Below are positions 16,840-25,335 of a DNA stretch of 64,000 bases, in pieces. The stretch covers positions 55,522-119,521 of the forward strand of contig JBAZWJ010000007.1 of the NCBI GenBank assembly GCA_041660385.1, in the 5' to 3' direction. The first letter of the stretch is position 1. Each line of letters begins with the position of its first letter. Made by a program: the position numbers and the translations under genes. This DNA is from DYJE01 sp041660385. Its GTDB lineage: Bacteria; Desulfobacterota; Desulfobacteria; Desulfobacterales; Desulfolunaceae. The notes beneath the pieces are model-generated. The model saw nothing but the letters and a program-made list of their open reading frames with translations, did no database searches and was not told where the DNA came from.

Positions 16840-17064
16840 TCACACCCGCCATTCGTAAATTTCAAGACTTTCCGAACAGGTGCACGCGGAGCAGCCCCTT
16901 CCGCAGGTTGTCTGCAATTCGGATTTCATCACCCTGCCCTTGCTGATCCATTGATCAAGCATTCCACGCATGGCGTCCGGCTCTGTGTCAAAATGCACGG
17001 CAAGATCATTCAGAGAAGCCTGCCGTCTATCTTTCAGATATTGTTTGATGTCGGAAAGTATCAT
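16840..17064 (-). CDS. FeoC-like winged-helix protein with Cys cluster
   Basis: 74 aa. Residues 1-50 (ILSDIKQYLKDRRQASLNDL, VHFDTEPDAMRGMLDQWISK) form a small winged helix like FeoC. The C-terminal part carries CGRGCSACTC, a four-Cys motif (C-x3-C-x2-C-x-C) that in FeoC proteins can bind an Fe-S cluster. FeoC usually accompanies the ferrous transporter FeoAB; here feoA and feoB are absent and the gene instead precedes an LbtU-like porin. A leader RNA (17132-17225) and a DtxR-type operator (17247-17269) lie upstream. Confidence 0.75.
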   Translation of the reverse strand: MILSDIKQYLKDRRQASLNDLAVHFDTEPDAMRGMLDQWISKGRVMKSELQTTCGRGCSACTCSESLEIYEWRV

Positions 17065-17131
17065 TATTTTTCATCCTTTTTTTACTCATATTAACACCGC
17101 AGCTTTTTTCCCCTCGCCTGCCCGTCAAAAT

Positions 17132-17225
17132 AAAAAAAGGCGTAACACGGTGCGTATAATAAAACGCATCATGTTACGCCTTCACTTTCTTCGCGCTTGT
17201 ATGCCGAAGACCGTAAGACCATCCT
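17132..17225 (-). ncRNA. Candidate cis-regulatory leader RNA / attenuator, copy B
   Basis: Same order of parts as copy A at 9807-9900: GGATGG and TCTTACGG (17218-17211); hairpin 1 (TCTTCG / CGAAGA, 17210-17205 with 17193-17188); conserved AAAGTGAAGGCGTAACAT; a terminator hairpin GGCGTAAC / GTTACGCC (17180-17173 with 17146-17139); and seven U. Hairpin 1 differs from copy A in sequence but still pairs, with at least one compensating pair (U-A versus C-G), and the loops differ freely. It sits 67 nt before the feoC-like start and downstream of the operator. Confidence 0.6.
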
Positions 17226-17246
17226 TAGTTAATTAGAAGGATCTAT

Positions 17247-17269
17247 TTAGCCAAGAAAAATCTAATTAT
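17247..17269. promoter_or_regulatory. DtxR-type operator upstream of feoC
   Basis: TTAGCCAAGAAAAAT followed by CTAATTAT, matching the dtxR-gene operator at about 16 of 23 positions. It overlaps a minus-strand TTGACA and TATAAT pair (spacer 15) at 17288-17262. A wider inverted repeat TAATTAGA / TCTAATTA spans 17230-17268. Confidence 0.45.
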
Positions 17270-17385
17270 ACCGATTACCGGTCTTTGTCAATCTTTTTTC
17301 ATTGAAGCGGAACATCAGTAACTTTTAAGTGAAAATGATGGTATAAATGCCCACAGCAGTCGCTGGGTTTTTTTCTTTGAAATCA

Positions 17386-18702
17386 TCACGCCGAAAGACA
17401 GTTTACGCCGCAGAACGCACCTTCGTTCAATTCGATAAATGAACATACCGCTTTGAACCCTGTTGCCAGGGCGATTCCCGATCCACATTTTTCACGTGTC
17501 CAGTCCTGGTGGGCCAGAATGGAACCGGCGGCAAACAAACGGTCATGTAAAACAGCACCGTCCTGTCCCAGTGGTCTCTGGAATAAATCGGTCACAAGTC
17601 CAGCTTTATTGATTGCATGTCCCCGTTTATCGAAAAAAAGCGGCCTGAACCAACCCTCCCGGTTTTCAGGTTGAACCACAGGAATGTCAAAAATCGGTTC
17701 ACGTACTTTTTTCCCGTCAGCGACAAGCCCTTTTCCCAGAAATCTCCCGCTGGCAAGGACAACCCCTTGTGCCAGAACGATTTTTTTCATGTAATCCGAA
17801 GAAAGGGACACGGTAAACGACCCGTCGTCATTCGCGGAAACAGATTCTATCTGAGCATTCCCAAACCGGATGACTCCTTTTTTTTCCAGTCCCTGCTCAA
17901 AAGCTTCTTTCAACCGGACACCAGGCGGGCTTGGAGGAAGGAAGGGAATTTCAAACACGGCTACGCCCAGTTTACGTTCCATATCGCGGATTGCTTCCGT
18001 GCTTTTATGAATTCCCAGGATGGGAGGAAGCCCCACCGTTTTTTCGTGTTTTAAATGGGGAAGGATTGCATTGACAAGGATGTTGCGGTTTTGTTCAAGA
18101 TCCAGGGCCCGTGCAAGGTGTTCGGCGGTTTTTTCACCCTTCTGGCCAAAGGACAAATCAAGGGTTGCTGTGGTTATATCAGGCCATGATTTATTAAGTG
18201 TTTCCTTGATTTGAACCGCGCTGAATTCCCTGAAACCTTTAATATCGACAATGAGTGTGGGGCTCTTTTCTTTCAGAGCCGAAACTGCCGAACGCATGGA
18301 CAGCGGAATCAGATAGGATGTTTTTACCGTGCCGATAGAGGTGATCAGTTCGGAATTTCCCCCTGACGCATCGTCATAAACAAGACCCTCGGACGATAAA
18401 AACGTTTTGATTTCGTTGAACGCCTCTTTGATCTCCCGTTTGTTCACCTTTGTATAGGGATGATGCCTGTTCTTCTTTTTCAGATCTTCGATGGCTTCCC
18501 ACGGATCAGCCACACTGGTTTTCATATGGGCTGGCAAAGCACCCAGAAGGTCAAAAAGTCCGCTGTGAAAAACAAGAGGGTGACTTCTGCCTGTCTGACA
18601 GACTGTAAGCCCTCTGTTCGCGGCAAAAAGAGCCGCAGACATTCCGGTGAGTCCCTGGCCGATGATAAAAAGATTGCACGATAAATCCGGTTGTGTATTC
18701 AT
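17386..18702 (-). CDS. glpB: Anaerobic glycerol-3-phosphate dehydrogenase subunit B
   Basis: A 438-aa flavoprotein subunit. The N-terminal dinucleotide fold (LFIIGQGLTGMSAALFAANR) and the family signature FHSGLFDLLGALP near residue 46 identify it as GlpB. The C-terminal half ends with LFAAGSILAHQDWTREKCGS and GIALATGFKAV, the FAD-binding closing motif. GlpB works with GlpA and the Fe-S anchor GlpC to oxidise glycerol 3-phosphate and pass electrons to quinones. glpA lies directly upstream (49 bp). No glpC follows in the window; the next genes are feoC and the porin. Confidence 0.9.
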   Translation of the reverse strand: MNTQPDLSCNLFIIGQGLTGMSAALFAANRGLTVCQTGRSHPLVFHSGLFDLLGALPAHMKTSVADPWEAIEDLKKKNRHHPYTKVNKREIKEAFNEIKTFLSSEGLVYDDASGGNSELITSIGTVKTSYLIPLSMRSAVSALKEKSPTLIVDIKGFREFSAVQIKETLNKSWPDITTATLDLSFGQKGEKTAEHLARALDLEQNRNILVNAILPHLKHEKTVGLPPILGIHKSTEAIRDMERKLGVAVFEIPFLPPSPPGVRLKEAFEQGLEKKGVIRFGNAQIESVSANDDGSFTVSLSSDYMKKIVLAQGVVLASGRFLGKGLVADGKKVREPIFDIPVVQPENREGWFRPLFFDKRGHAINKAGLVTDLFQRPLGQDGAVLHDRLFAAGSILAHQDWTREKCGSGIALATGFKAVCSFIELNEGAFCGVNCLSA

Positions 18703-18750
18703 TCTTTTTTCCCTCCGGGGAAAGTATTGATTACCATAAAATAAATGAAA

Positions 18751-20306
18751 TCATTGCTGCTCAAGGTTGAACAGACCGCACTGAAACGTTTCCTGAAGTT
18801 CAACCTGGGCCAGTGACGGTCCCATGAGGACGGTCCGTATGCCTTTATATCTGTTTTGAATGAAAGCTTTCATGTGGCGCAGGCCAAAATCGCCCTTCAC
18901 GAATTTCTTATTGTAAAGATGACCGGTCACCCGGAAAACACAGAAGGCACCCTGGCAAGGCCCTTTGCCCAATCTGCTCCGCTGCCCCAGTGGAACAAGA
19001 GAGACCGGCAGCCCCTCATCCATGATTGACTGGGCGATTTCATCAATGATGTCCGTTGAAATCATTTCACATTCGCAAAGAATCAGATCTTTCGGTTCTT
19101 TTTTCCTAAACCAGTTCAAAGGAGACGCACCAGGGGTTGTCCACCGGCATTCTGGGGATTCCCGAAGAGGAGTGGTCCTGGTCAGGCATTTTTCGGAAAC
19201 CCCCAGATGTTCAGAGACAAGATCCGATGTTTTTTCCGCCATCAGACGGCATGTTGTCAGTTTTCCACCGGTAATCGTGATGAAATTTCCAACACCGTCC
19301 CGTGCATGATCAATCAGGGTGAAACCACGGGATATCGTCCGGTCGTCATTTTCCCCTGTGAGACCGACAAGAGGTCGTACACCGGCATAGGCTCTGATGA
19401 ATTTTTCTGTTTTTAACCTTGGAATCAGTATACTGCTTTCTTCGACAATCGTGTCTGTTTCATAAACCGTTGGACAGATATCATCCGGGTTATCGATCCT
19501 GCGGGATGTTGTCCCTATGATGGACACGGTGCCTCCCGGTACGATGATGTCCGCATCGCCAGGGGGTCTTAAACGGTTGACAACGCGTTGGGCGATCCGT
19601 TGAGCGGTGACGAGTAGAGTCCCCTTGGAATAGGCCATGGGGATGTCTACTCCGATCATGTGTGCGACTTGAGATGCCCAGGCACCGGCGGCATTGACAA
19701 CCAGATCCGTTTCAATGTCGAAGGTCTCTCTCGTGCGACTGTTTTCAATGGTTGCCGAAACGATCTGGCCTTTTTCCCTATGAAACTCCGTGATCCGGGA
19801 ATGATAAAAAACCCTTGCACCGTCCTGAATGGCATTTTTAATCATTTCAGGGACAATCCAAAAGGATCAACGGATGCGTCATTGACCCGGTAAGCAGCAA
19901 TGATGTCCTTAGAGAGTGAGGGCTCAAGTGCTCTGGCATGATCAAGGGTAAGTTCTTCTGCCAGGATATTCGCTTTTGAACAAAAATGTGGGAAATCGGC
20001 AATATACTGTTCGTCATCCCCTTTGACAGCAACAAAAAGCCCCCCTGTGTTTTCAATATACCGGGATGCCGTTCGTTTTAATATTTCCGATTCAGACTGG
20101 CATTCAGCAGCAGCTTCCAGATCATATGCCACATATCTGGCTCCGCTGTGCAAAAGGCCGTGGTTCGCACCGGAAGCCCCTGCATTCATATCTTTTTTTT
20201 CAACGAGGATACCGTGTATCCCCCTCAGCGTCAAATCCCGTAGAACAGAAGCGCCCGTGACGCCCCCACCCACGATCAATACCTGTGTTTTTATTCTTTT
20301 TTTCAT
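18751..20306 (-). pseudogene. glpA: glpA (anaerobic G3P dehydrogenase subunit A) split by a frameshift
   Basis: Two ORFs together make one GlpA. The first (start about 20306, end 19842) has the FAD fold KTQVLIVGGGVTGASVLRDL and NHGLLHSGARYV and runs to VDPFGLSLK. The second (19845-18751) starts MIKNAIQDGARVFYHS and carries the rest, including the C-terminal [2Fe-2S] BFD motif (CECEM...GKGPCQGAFC). They overlap as ATGA, in different frames. Combined length (about 518 aa) is close to E. coli GlpA (542). A single missing base near 19860 (after GGATT) would restore one frame reading ...VPEMIKNAI. It could be a true mutation, a sequencing error, or two coupled polypeptides. The start at 20306 is chosen because it fits the family N-terminus. 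Confidence 0.8.
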
Positions 20307-20534
20307 TGTTTTATTACCATTTGGTTTTCGGTGAGCTGTTACATACATATCAAATAATGATTTTAAAACAACATTATTTTTCTTATATGATCATCTAATA
20401 TCAAATACGAATCACATTTCTCTCTAAAAACCAAACACAGATGCTTGTTTTAAAATTTGAACCATTAAATAATATCTTATTATATATGTTTGTTAAAAAA
20501 TATAATCCGGATAAAATAAGCAGCAATCCTAAAC

Positions 20535-20548
20535 GAACATTAATGTTC
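20535..20548. promoter_or_regulatory. Probable GlpR operator in the glpA-glpR intergenic region
   Basis: The perfect 14-bp palindrome GAACATTAATGTTC, with CG before it, resembles the ATGTTCG / CGAACAT half-sites of the E. coli GlpR operator. It lies between the divergent glpA and glpR genes. Confidence 0.5.
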
Positions 20549-20702
20549 TAATTCTGTTGCGACCACTCTGATCTTGAAAGAACAACTACCGGATGTTAAT
20601 AACTAAGGCGTGCGGCTTTAGGATGAATCGAATCCATGATCAGTTTGGGAGCCGTTTGGAAAAAAAATTATCATTTTCCCCCAAAAATGATCTGACGGAG
20701 AT

Positions 20703-21503
20703 ATGGAAATTATGGTCGACGAAAAATTAAACGACGATGAAAATCTGATGCCCGCGAGGCATATAAGAATCATTGAAACCGTTTCGAGTCAGGGATATAT
20801 GAGTGTTGATGCTCTTTCCAAGCAGTTTTCCGTCACCCCGCAGACCATCCGCAGGGATATCAAAGCTCTCAGTGACATGGGCTTTCTCCAGAAATTTCAT
20901 GGGGGAGTCTTCGCGGCATCGAGCGTCCAGAACATCGCCTACCAGACCAGGAAAAGTCTTTACTCGGATGAAAAGATCCGTATTGCAGATAAACTTTCAA
21001 GTTTTATTCCGAACAACGCCTCAATTTTCCTGAACATCGGGACTTCGACCGAAGAAGTGGCCCGGTCACTCAAAAAAACAAAAACGGGTCTTCGGGTCAT
21101 CACAAACAATCTGAACGTAGCCTCCATTCTATCCGATAAAGAAGATTTCCAGGTGATTGTCGCAGGCGGGATTTTGCGAAGCAGGGACATGGGCTTGACC
21201 GGCGAAACCACCATCGGTTTTATCCGCCAGTTCAAGGTGGATTTTGGGATTATCGGTGTGAGCGGCATTGATGCTGACGGAACGCTTCTTGATTTTGATT
21301 ACAATGAAGTCTGGGTTACCCGGGAAATCATTCGAAATTCGAGAAAGGTCTTTCTTGTCACAGATACCAGTAAATTCGGAAGAAACGCCATGGTAAGACT
21401 CGGCGATCTTTCTGAAATCGATATCGTTTTCACGGATTCCGAACCCCCGGATGTTTTTAAAAATGCCTTCGAAGCTGCCGAAACCACTCTAGTGGTGGCC
21501 TGA
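20703..21503 (+). CDS. glpR: DeoR-family regulator, probable glycerol-3-phosphate repressor
   Basis: A 266-aa DeoR-family regulator. The N-terminal helix-turn-helix (residues 20-75: RHIRIIETVSSQGYMSVDAL, VTPQTIRRDIKALSDMGFLQ) is the family signature. The C-terminal sugar-phosphate sensor domain shows NIGTSTEEVARSL, VITNNLNVASIL, GVSGIDADGTLLDFDYNEV and a DTSKFGRNA loop. Divergence from glpA-glpB and the palindrome GAACATTAATGTTC in between argue for GlpR function. Two in-frame ATGs, at 20703 and 20712, are available; GGAG lies 2 nt before the first and 11 nt before the second, so the exact start is open. Confidence 0.85.
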   Translation: MEIMVDEKLNDDENLMPARHIRIIETVSSQGYMSVDALSKQFSVTPQTIRRDIKALSDMGFLQKFHGGVFAASSVQNIAYQTRKSLYSDEKIRIADKLSSFIPNNASIFLNIGTSTEEVARSLKKTKTGLRVITNNLNVASILSDKEDFQVIVAGGILRSRDMGLTGETTIGFIRQFKVDFGIIGVSGIDADGTLLDFDYNEVWVTREIIRNSRKVFLVTDTSKFGRNAMVRLGDLSEIDIVFTDSEPPDVFKNAFEAAETTLVVA

Positions 21504-21613
21504 ATTCCTACGTTGGTTTGTGACATAAATCCAGAAGGCGTCACCAGAATTGCGCTCTGTATAAAATATTGTATAAGATAAACTATGTATATCCTGATGG
21601 ATTTCGTCGAATA

Positions 21614-21637
21614 TATTGTATATATGTATATACAATA
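21614..21637. promoter_or_regulatory. 24-bp palindrome upstream of the antitoxin gene
   Basis: TATTGTATATA, 2-nt centre, then TATATACAATA: perfect 11-bp arms ending 25 bp before the antitoxin ATG. Toxin-antitoxin operons are usually autorepressed by binding at such a site. Confidence 0.55.
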
Positions 21638-21661
21638 TACGTAGGCATAGGAGGTTTTATC

Positions 21662-21895
21662 ATGCAGAAAATACTTGTTGCCTTGCCAGATGGCCTTGCA
21701 GACAGAATGAGAATCGTTATTCCGAACAGACATCGCAGCCGGCTCATCGCCGAGCTTCTTGAACAGGAAATCGAAAAACGCGAGAAAGAATTATACAATT
21801 GTGCCTGTCAAGTTGAAGCGGATGAAGACCTGAACAGGGAAATGGCGGACTGGGATACAACAACAGGAGACAACATTGAACCTGAAACGTGGTAG
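21662..21895 (+). CDS. Type II antitoxin, ribbon-helix-helix-like, paired with a MazF-like toxin
   Basis: 77 aa starting at an ATG with AGGAGG 7 nt upstream; the longer ORF from 21569 has no ribosome site. The N-terminus (QKILVALPDGLADRMRIVIP) followed by NRHRSRLIAELLEQEIEKRE looks like a short strand plus two helices, as in CopG/RHH antitoxins that pair with MazF-type toxins. The acidic tail (EADEDLNREMADWDTTTGDN) would wrap the toxin. The toxin frame starts inside its last codons (20-nt overlap), the usual translational coupling. A palindrome at 21614-21637 is the likely autoregulatory operator. Confidence 0.7.
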   Translation: MQKILVALPDGLADRMRIVIPNRHRSRLIAELLEQEIEKREKELYNCACQVEADEDLNREMADWDTTTGDNIEPETW

Positions 21896-22100
21896 TGTTC
21901 ATTGGGTCAATCTTGATCCGACTCTTGGATCTGAAATAAAAACAATGAGGCCATGTGTGCTTGTGGGCGCAAGCCCCATCAACGAAGCGAGACACACGGT
22001 CGTGGTTGTCCCTCTTTCAACAGCCGAAAAAAAATACGCGACAAATAACAGCGCTTATTTGTCGCCAATACTTTACCGAATGGGCTTGCCAAAGTATTGA
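21876..22100 (+). pseudogene. MazF/PemK-like toxin, C-terminally truncated
   Basis: A 74-aa fragment starting at a TTG within the antitoxin gene. Residues 4-50 (KRGSVHWVNLDPTLGSEIK, then RPCVLVGASPINEARHTVVV, PLST) match the N-terminal half of MazF endoribonucleases, which normally reach about 105-115 aa. After PLSTAEKKYA the sequence stops resembling MazF, lacks the usual C-terminal DQIR motif, and ends early. The diverged stretch coincides with two adjacent hairpins (22038-22065 and 22066-22099), so a small palindromic insertion probably replaced the end of the gene. The toxin is probably inactive. Confidence 0.65.
22038..22099. repeat. Two adjacent hairpins inside the truncated toxin gene
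   Basis: Hairpin 1 is GCGACAAATAA / TTATTTGTCGC (22038-22065). Hairpin 2 is CAATACTTT / AAAGTATTG (22066-22099). They are contiguous and look like a small palindromic insertion. Confidence 0.5.
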
Positions 22101-22152
22101 ATTATGGTTATTGTATTCCAATAACTGTAACCAAATAAGAAGTGGGTTCATT

Positions 22153-23277
22153 ATGAAAAATCCCTTTACCATCAAAGTCATCCCCCCTGACGCGCCATTC
22201 TGTAACCGTGAAAAGGAACAGAAAGAACTTCTGGCCTATGCGGAGAACAAAACCAATGTGGTTATTTTTTCACCCCGGAGATTTGGCAAGACCTCTTTGG
22301 TTAAGCGTGTACAGCATCAGGCAACCCAGAAAGGGATAACTACTATTTATATTGATCTGTTCGGTCTCAGTTCGACGGACGACATCGCGGGCAGGATTGC
22401 CCGAAGCATTTACGAAATGCTTTACAAGCATAAAACCGTTTTCAAAAAAACCGTGACCTTGTTTCAAAGTTTTCGCCCGGTGATGCGGCCCACGGCTGAC
22501 GGAGTTTCAATGTCTGTGGAAGTGATTCCGAGGGACATTTCCGGCATTGATCTTCTTGAAAAAACAATGGAAGATCTTGGTACCTTCATCGCCGGATCAA
22601 AAACAATAGTCCATATAGTGTTCGATGAGTTCCAGGAGATAACCGAACTGAAAGATCCCAGGATTGAAGGAATACTACGAAAGCATATCCAAGAGCATCA
22701 GGCCGCTTATTTTTTTGTGGGAAGCAGGCGGCGCATTCTGTTGGACATGTTCACCACAAGAAAAAGACCCTTTTTCCAGAGCGCTTTTCTATATAAACTC
22801 AATGAGCTTCCGGAAGATGAATTGAAGCGTTTTCTTACAGACAATTTCGATAATGCAGGAATAGAATGTACCGATGACGTCGCCGGGTCATTGGTCAAGG
22901 TTGTGGGCAATCATCCTTATTATGCCCAAAAACTATCGTTTACCCTCTGCCAGACCACTCAGAAAAAGATCAGTGCCAAGGATATCAAGGAGGCTCTTCA
23001 ATCCATGATCCAGGGAGAGGCACCCGTGTTCGAATCCATTATCCTTGGCCTTGCCCCCCAGCAAATCGCCCTTTTGAAGGCCATAGCCAAAGAACCATCA
23101 CCATCTGTCCTATCTGCGAATTACATGAATAAACATCAACTTAAATCGGTGGGTGGAATTCAGGCGGCATTGAAAAAACTCATGCAACTGGATCTCATTG
23201 AAAAAATGGATAACAAAATCTGGATCGTGGTCGACCCTGTATTCGGTAAATGGTTGAACAGCTACTCAGTCATATAA
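22153..23277 (+). CDS. AAA/STAND-type ATPase (archaeal ATPase family-like)
   Basis: 374 aa from the ATG at 22153; a longer in-frame ORF upstream overlaps the toxin region and has no ribosome site. The P-loop region is NVVIFSPRRFGKTSLVKRV (residues about 35-53), with an unusual Walker A that lacks the leading GxP. Walker B is IVHIVFDEFQE near residue 160, followed by a sensor-like FFVGSRRRILLDMF. The C-terminal third looks like a winged helix (LKSVGGIQAALKKLMQLDLI). Such ATPases are common in archaea and mobile regions of bacteria; the biological role is generally unknown. It sits in a run of toxin-antitoxin and accessory genes, followed at 11 bp by a small gene. Confidence 0.75.
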   Translation: MKNPFTIKVIPPDAPFCNREKEQKELLAYAENKTNVVIFSPRRFGKTSLVKRVQHQATQKGITTIYIDLFGLSSTDDIAGRIARSIYEMLYKHKTVFKKTVTLFQSFRPVMRPTADGVSMSVEVIPRDISGIDLLEKTMEDLGTFIAGSKTIVHIVFDEFQEITELKDPRIEGILRKHIQEHQAAYFFVGSRRRILLDMFTTRKRPFFQSAFLYKLNELPEDELKRFLTDNFDNAGIECTDDVAGSLVKVVGNHPYYAQKLSFTLCQTTQKKISAKDIKEALQSMIQGEAPVFESIILGLAPQQIALLKAIAKEPSPSVLSANYMNKHQLKSVGGIQAALKKLMQLDLIEKMDNKIWIVVDPVFGKWLNSYSVI

Positions 23278-23288
23278 GGGGAAACCAT

Positions 23289-23690
23289 ATGATAGTTCCG
23301 ACAGACTTCATCTACTATGCGGCCATGGGCTTCAGAGATGGCCTCAATGAAACCCTGAAAAGCATCCAGACAAGCCAGTTCATTACATACTGGAAGTATT
23401 ATATTTTTGAAAAATTTTCAGATATAAAATATACAAAATCAGATGTCTTTAAGAGAAAAAGAAACCTGACCCTTGATTTCCCGATAAACAAAGAATTAAC
23501 ACTCGAACAAATCATTTTCGCGTCACCTCAGATAACACTGGATTACGCAAAAACATCACCCGTTACATTGAAAAGAGACGTGAAAGAACTTGTTGAAATG
23601 AATCTTCTTACAAAGAAAAAGAACCATTATATGGCAAACACGGATCAGCTTAAAGCTCTAACTGCGGTAAGAAGACAGGATTTGAGTTGA
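23289..23690 (+). CDS. Hypothetical protein with winged-helix-like C-terminus
   Basis: 133 aa from an ATG preceded by AAGGGGA, 11 bp after the ATPase stop, so probably in the same operon. The middle (QFITYWKYYIFEKFSDIKYT) is aromatic-rich and helical. The C-terminal part (TSPVTLKRDVKELVEMNLLT, KKKNHYMAN) looks like the recognition helix and wing of a winged-helix DNA-binding fold. I recognise no family. It may be a regulator or partner of the ATPase; that is inferred from adjacency only. Confidence 0.5.
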   Translation: MIVPTDFIYYAAMGFRDGLNETLKSIQTSQFITYWKYYIFEKFSDIKYTKSDVFKRKRNLTLDFPINKELTLEQIIFASPQITLDYAKTSPVTLKRDVKELVEMNLLTKKKNHYMANTDQLKALTAVRRQDLS

Positions 23691-23896
23691 TTCAGGAAGG
23701 CGTCCCAGGAATCCGCAGTTTCTTTTATACCAGGCATTGTTTTTTTGTGTCTTATGGACGTTAGAGGGACTTTTAAGGGCCAGGTCAATTATTTATCTTT
23801 TACTTCAGTACTACGTCAGCATCGGCGTTCACGGAATTCAATATTAAATAACCTTAAGGTATTCTGCATAAGACACGATAAGAAGATATTGTTCAT

Positions 23897-25240
23897 ATGT
23901 CGGATCAAACAGTGTTATTTGATAGTGTAAAGGATGAATGTAATAACATGAACGGGTCAGAAAATAGGATCTACACCTCCGCAACCCTGTATAAAAAAGA
24001 TTTGGGCCTTGAATCGATTGCCCTTAATTCGTTTGAACATAATGATCGAGTTCTGGGACAGTTTGATTCTTTTATCCTGGATTCGGCGTTTCAGCCAATC
24101 TTTAGCCTGGCGCACAAGCGGATTGTTGGCTATGAAGCCCTCTTGAGACCAAAAGATAAAAACGGAATCCCTGTAAGCCCTGCAATGCTGTTCCAGAAAA
24201 CCATGGCCCCATGGGACGTTGTCCTCCTTGACCGGTTATGCCGATATATTCACACTAAGAATTTTATAAAAATTGGAGATGACATAAACTGGCTTTTTCT
24301 GAATATTGCCCCTTATGTGATGATTCATGGACATGAATTCGGCGCGTTTTTCAGAAACATGCTGGATACTGTCGGGTTCCCGCCACACCGTGTTGTTGTT
24401 GAACTTGTCGAAGAACCGGAGGCTGATTCAAAGGCTCTTGAAGAATCAATCAGTTATTACAGGGAGTCTGGTTGCCTGCTTGCTATTGATGACTTTGGAG
24501 CTGGGCATTCAAATTTTGAAAGAGTCTGGTCCATGCGTCCCCATATTGTCAAGCTTGAACAAGGCATGATAACACGGGCGGGCTATCAACCGAGGATAAG
24601 GCAGATGCTTCCGGGAATCGTGAGTTTGTTGCATCAGTCCGGCTCCCTTGTTCTTGTTGAAGGCATAGAAACTGAGGAACAGGCCATTATTGCCATCGAA
24701 TCGGATGTGGATTTTGTTCAAGGATACTTTTTCGCAAAACCAACGACTGATCTTGAAGCCGTAACCTCGTGCACCCATGATTTTGATACACTTTTCAGTA
24801 ATTATAAAAAGACAAACTTTTATAGCCACTCGAAAATAAAAACAAAATATCATGATTACAGAAAGCTTTTCTGCAACACCGTCAAAGAACTCATTCAGGG
24901 TAAAACTCTTGATGACGCCTGCGTTCATCTTTTCAGTCATGAATCTGTGATAAGATGTTACATGCTTGAACCTTCAGGTATCCAGATAGGCCCTACAGTC
25001 TTGTCTCCCCGTATGGTTCATAAAACAGACATGAGATTTGCCCCACTTCATGATGCGCGAAGTGCTGACTGGTTTCGAAGACATTATCTCAGGCGTGCGG
25101 TTCTTCACCCTGATCAGCTTCAAGTGACAAGGCCCTATATGTCAATAACAGGAGAGACGATTTGCATAACGCTTTCAATGATGTTTGAGTCTGAGGAAGA
25201 CTCAAGAGTTTTCTGTTGCGATATTGATTCAAAGGGTTAG
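23897..25240 (+). CDS. EAL-domain protein with YkuI_C-like sensory domain
   Basis: 447 aa. An N-terminal segment of about 50 residues is followed by an EAL domain (residues 52-270): YEALLRP for the EAL signature, ELVEEP, IDDFGAGHSNFERV for the DDFG metal site, VEGIETEEQ and QGYFFAKP. In the usual K-x-D position it reads VKLEQG, with Glu for Asp, so cyclic-di-GMP hydrolysis may be altered or lost. The C-terminal 150 residues include SGIQIGPTVLSP and resemble the PAS-like YkuI_C domain that often follows EAL domains. There is no membrane segment. The ribosome site before the ATG is weak. It stands alone in the accessory region. Confidence 0.8.
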   Translation: MSDQTVLFDSVKDECNNMNGSENRIYTSATLYKKDLGLESIALNSFEHNDRVLGQFDSFILDSAFQPIFSLAHKRIVGYEALLRPKDKNGIPVSPAMLFQKTMAPWDVVLLDRLCRYIHTKNFIKIGDDINWLFLNIAPYVMIHGHEFGAFFRNMLDTVGFPPHRVVVELVEEPEADSKALEESISYYRESGCLLAIDDFGAGHSNFERVWSMRPHIVKLEQGMITRAGYQPRIRQMLPGIVSLLHQSGSLVLVEGIETEEQAIIAIESDVDFVQGYFFAKPTTDLEAVTSCTHDFDTLFSNYKKTNFYSHSKIKTKYHDYRKLFCNTVKELIQGKTLDDACVHLFSHESVIRCYMLEPSGIQIGPTVLSPRMVHKTDMRFAPLHDARSADWFRRHYLRRAVLHPDQLQVTRPYMSITGETICITLSMMFESEEDSRVFCCDIDSKG

Positions 25241-25335
25241 CCGTGCCTCGGATTGTTTTGCAGAAAGCGCGAACAGGATCAGATCTTTACTTTTGGGGTA
25301 GGCGGCCCCGGAATTCGGGATTCTTGTCATGTTTT

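Noticed and set aside
19842..19845. Programmed frameshift signal at the glpA junction
   Set aside because: No slippery heptamer of the usual type is visible; the ATGA overlap suffices for re-initiation, and a simple deletion or sequencing error is the more economical reading.
22098..22100. TGA ending the MazF-like ORF as a selenocysteine codon
   Set aside because: Translation beyond it soon meets another stop and does not resemble MazF.
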